A DNA stretch of 64,000 nucleotides from CAISIP01 sp038326025. Lineage in GTDB: Bacteria; Pseudomonadota; Gammaproteobacteria; Burkholderiales; Burkholderiaceae_C. Below, one piece after another: positions 62,560-64,000 of the stretch. Position 1 is the first letter of the stretch. Each line of letters starts with the position of its first letter. The stretch covers positions 85,840 through 149,839 of the forward strand of contig JBBQJP010000002.1 of NCBI GenBank assembly GCA_038326025.1, written 5' to 3'. The position numbers and the translations under genes are program-made. The notes beneath the pieces were generated by a model, which was not told the DNA's origin, searched no databases, and worked only from the letters and a program-made list of their open reading frames with translations.

Positions 62560-63865
62560 CGCCGGCAACGCTGTCGAGGCGCTGAACCTGCGCTATCTGC
62601 TGGACTATCCTGGGGAGGCCGCGCGCGAACTCGAGCGCATGGATGCACAAGCGGTCGCGACCTTGTTGGCCCAGCAGCCTGCGCATGCTGTGCTTCCGGT
62701 GTGGGAGCAACTCACGTCCGATGTGGAGCAGGCCGTTATCACGCTGTTGCCCGACGCGCTGGTGCGCCACATCCTCAGTGAGCTCGAACCGGCGTTGGCC
62801 GTGGGCTTGCTGGTAAGGCTGGACGCCGACGACCAGGCCCGCTACATGGCGCTGCTTGACCCGCAGGTGGCGGCCGAACTGGCCAAGCTGATGGATTATC
62901 CGGCCGACTCGGCGGGAAAGTTGATGGACCCGCGCGTCGTGGTGCTGCGCGCCGAACTGACCGCCCAGGAGGCCCTGACGCGGTTGCGTGCACTCAAGCG
63001 CCGCGATGTGCACGAATTTTTCCTCGTCGGTGACGAAGGCAAGTTGGAAGGGCGGGTGCAGATCCAGGAGCTGGCGCTGGCCGAGCCAAGCGCCTTGCTG
63101 TCGTCGATGCGCCATACGGTGGCCGCTGTGGTGTCCGACATCGCGCCGCGCGAGGACGTGGTGGAACTGCTCGAACGCAGCGACATCACCGATCTGCCGG
63201 TAGTGGATTTTTCCGGCCGCCTGGTGGGTGTAATCCGGCAATCAGCACTGGTCTCCGCGGTGCAGGAAGAGGCCAGCCTGGACATCCAGACCATGGTCGG
63301 TGTGAGCAAGGACGAGCGCGCGCTGTCCTCGGCCGGATTCGCCGTGTCCAAACGACTGCCCTGGCTGCAGATCAACCTGCTGACCGCGTTTCTGGCGGCG
63401 GCGGTCGTCGGCATGTTTGAAGGCACGATCGCCAAGTTCACCGCGCTGGCGGTGCTGCTGCCGGTGGTTGCGGGTCAATCCGGCAATGCCGGTGCACAGG
63501 CGCTGGCCGTCACAATGCGTGGCCTGGTGCTGCGCGAAATCAGCCTGCGCCACTGGCCCCGGGTCGTGCTCAAGGAAATCAGTGTCGGCTTCATCAACGG
63601 CATCGGCATTTCAGCCACCACCGCGCTCGGTGTCTACATCTGGAGCCGTTCGCTGGGTCTGGTGCTGGTCATCGTGATGGCCATGATCATTTCGATGGTC
63701 GCCGCCGGCTTCGCTGGGGCGCTGGTGCCAATTACCCTGCGCAGGGTCGGCCTGGATCCGGCGCAATCGTCGTCCATCATCCTGACCACGGTGACCGACA
63801 TCGTGGGATTTTTCTCGTTCCTGGGTATCGCGACCCTGCTCTCGGACATGCTGGTCGCGACCTAG
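62543..63865 (+). CDS. mgtE: magnesium transporter MgtE
   Basis: A 440-residue channel/transporter of Mg2+: N domain (~1-130), CBS pair (~130-255; KLMDPRVVVLRAELTAQEAL), plug helix and five C-terminal helices (~265-438) with the selectivity region PVVAGQSGNAGAQALAVTMRG and late acidic LTTVTDIVGFF, whose Asp is the pore Mg2+ site. ATG 62543. The stop codon TAG is the target site of the downstream IS element and the reading frame is complete. Confidence 0.92.
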   Translation: MNSNANAGNAVEALNLRYLLDYPGEAARELERMDAQAVATLLAQQPAHAVLPVWEQLTSDVEQAVITLLPDALVRHILSELEPALAVGLLVRLDADDQARYMALLDPQVAAELAKLMDYPADSAGKLMDPRVVVLRAELTAQEALTRLRALKRRDVHEFFLVGDEGKLEGRVQIQELALAEPSALLSSMRHTVAAVVSDIAPREDVVELLERSDITDLPVVDFSGRLVGVIRQSALVSAVQEEASLDIQTMVGVSKDERALSSAGFAVSKRLPWLQINLLTAFLAAAVVGMFEGTIAKFTALAVLLPVVAGQSGNAGAQALAVTMRGLVLREISLRHWPRVVLKEISVGFINGIGISATTALGVYIWSRSLGLVLVIVMAMIISMVAAGFAGALVPITLRRVGLDPAQSSSIILTTVTDIVGFFSFLGIATLLSDMLVAT

Positions 63866-64000
63866 GGATTTGCTGAAAAAGGTCCACGGAATTGAGGCCT
63901 GATGCGTTGAGTCAAGATGAAACAACAGACCCTTGCCATGGCCGCCGACCAGACCTCTGGATTTGAACAGTTTCGCAAGCCCACGCGGCGCGATGAATTC
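63866..64000 (+). mobile_element. IS5-family insertion sequence, left end (truncated by window edge)
   Basis: Starts with GGGATTTGCTGAAAAAGGTC, which fits IS5-type terminal repeats, directly after CTAG (63862-63865), a YTAR-type target preferred by this family. The transposase begins 50 bp in. The right end is outside the window, so the matching repeat and target duplication cannot be checked. Confidence 0.75.
63917..64000 (+). CDS. IS5-family transposase, N-terminus only
   Basis: Twenty-eight codons reading MKQQTLAMAADQ and FEQFRKPTRRDEF up to the window edge, the usual beginning of IS5-group DDE transposases. The catalytic domain would lie beyond base 64000. Confidence 0.8.
   Translation, partial: MKQQTLAMAADQTSGFEQFRKPTRRDEF

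Noticed and set aside
1..64000. tRNA, rRNA and CRISPR arrays
   Set aside because: No TTCGANNC-type T-loops with cloverleaf arms, no rRNA-like stretches and no regularly spaced repeats were found on reading both strands; small non-coding RNAs could be missed.

Overview
The window is high-GC bacterial DNA (roughly 60-65% by eye) with densely packed operons, many 4-bp ATGA/GTGA stop-start overlaps and no rRNA or tRNA gene that I could find. Gene content points to a betaproteobacterium of the order Burkholderiales, probably near Comamonadaceae/Alcaligenaceae: an exonuclease fused to a kinase-like domain, birA next to a SPOR-domain gene, a bauA-mmsA pair beside a LysR gene, TRAP transporters and a topoisomerase III with a SWIB tail. 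The assignment is inference from gene content.

Layout. 1-6.5 kb: partial epsilon-type exonuclease, SPOR protein, biotin ligase, a SET-domain lysine methyltransferase and, divergently, topoisomerase III carrying a lysine-rich linker and a C-terminal SWIB domain. 6.5-14.7 kb: a minus-strand catabolic operon (EamA exporter, glutamine-synthetase-like ligase, Fe-alcohol dehydrogenase, PuuD-type gamma-glutamyl hydrolase, aldehyde dehydrogenase, HAD phosphatase, SDR, cupin) that reads like a gamma-glutamylated amine or amino-alcohol pathway. 14.7-15.5 kb: a vapBC toxin-antitoxin pair with a perfect palindromic operator. 15.6-23.6 kb: the 2-aminoethylphosphonate (AEP) pathway phnW / gntR-phnA-phnY, with an EamA transporter and a sarcosine/dimethylglycine-dehydrogenase-like FAD enzyme. 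23.7-31.4 kb: a large orphan HEFGH metalloprotein, a haloperoxidase-like PAP2 protein with a Gly-Tyr repeat, a class III cyclase with TPRs and an SLC13 permease. 31.6-35.6 kb: an AEP-type ABC importer. 35.8-41.4 kb: LysR, beta-alanine:pyruvate transaminase, malonate-semialdehyde dehydrogenase and alanine dehydrogenase. 41.4-48 kb: a lower-GC porin/periplasmic pair next to a hybrid histidine kinase and a response-regulator cyclase. 48.2-50 kb: two c-type cytochromes. 50-59 kb: a TRAP transporter / two DHDPS-family lyases / FucU / GntR operon flanked by a hydroxypyruvate isomerase homologue, a PhyH dioxygenase and a TIM-barrel protein. 59.4-64 kb: metY, an mscS - MgtE-half - mgtE operon, and an IS5-family element inserted at the mgtE stop codon.

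How the parts connect. The strongest regulatory link is a 20-bp sequence shared exactly between the phnW/gntR intergenic region and the region upstream of the ABC importer 19 kb away. It lies in the same orientation relative to the downstream operon at both places and contains a TTGT-N2-ACAA-type palindrome, so the GntR regulator probably controls uptake and degradation of AEP together. PhnW and BauA both turn pyruvate into alanine, and the alanine dehydrogenase in the same stretch could recycle it. The most unusual pairing is the SET methyltransferase beside a topoisomerase with a chromatin-type SWIB domain and a lysine-rich potential methylation target.
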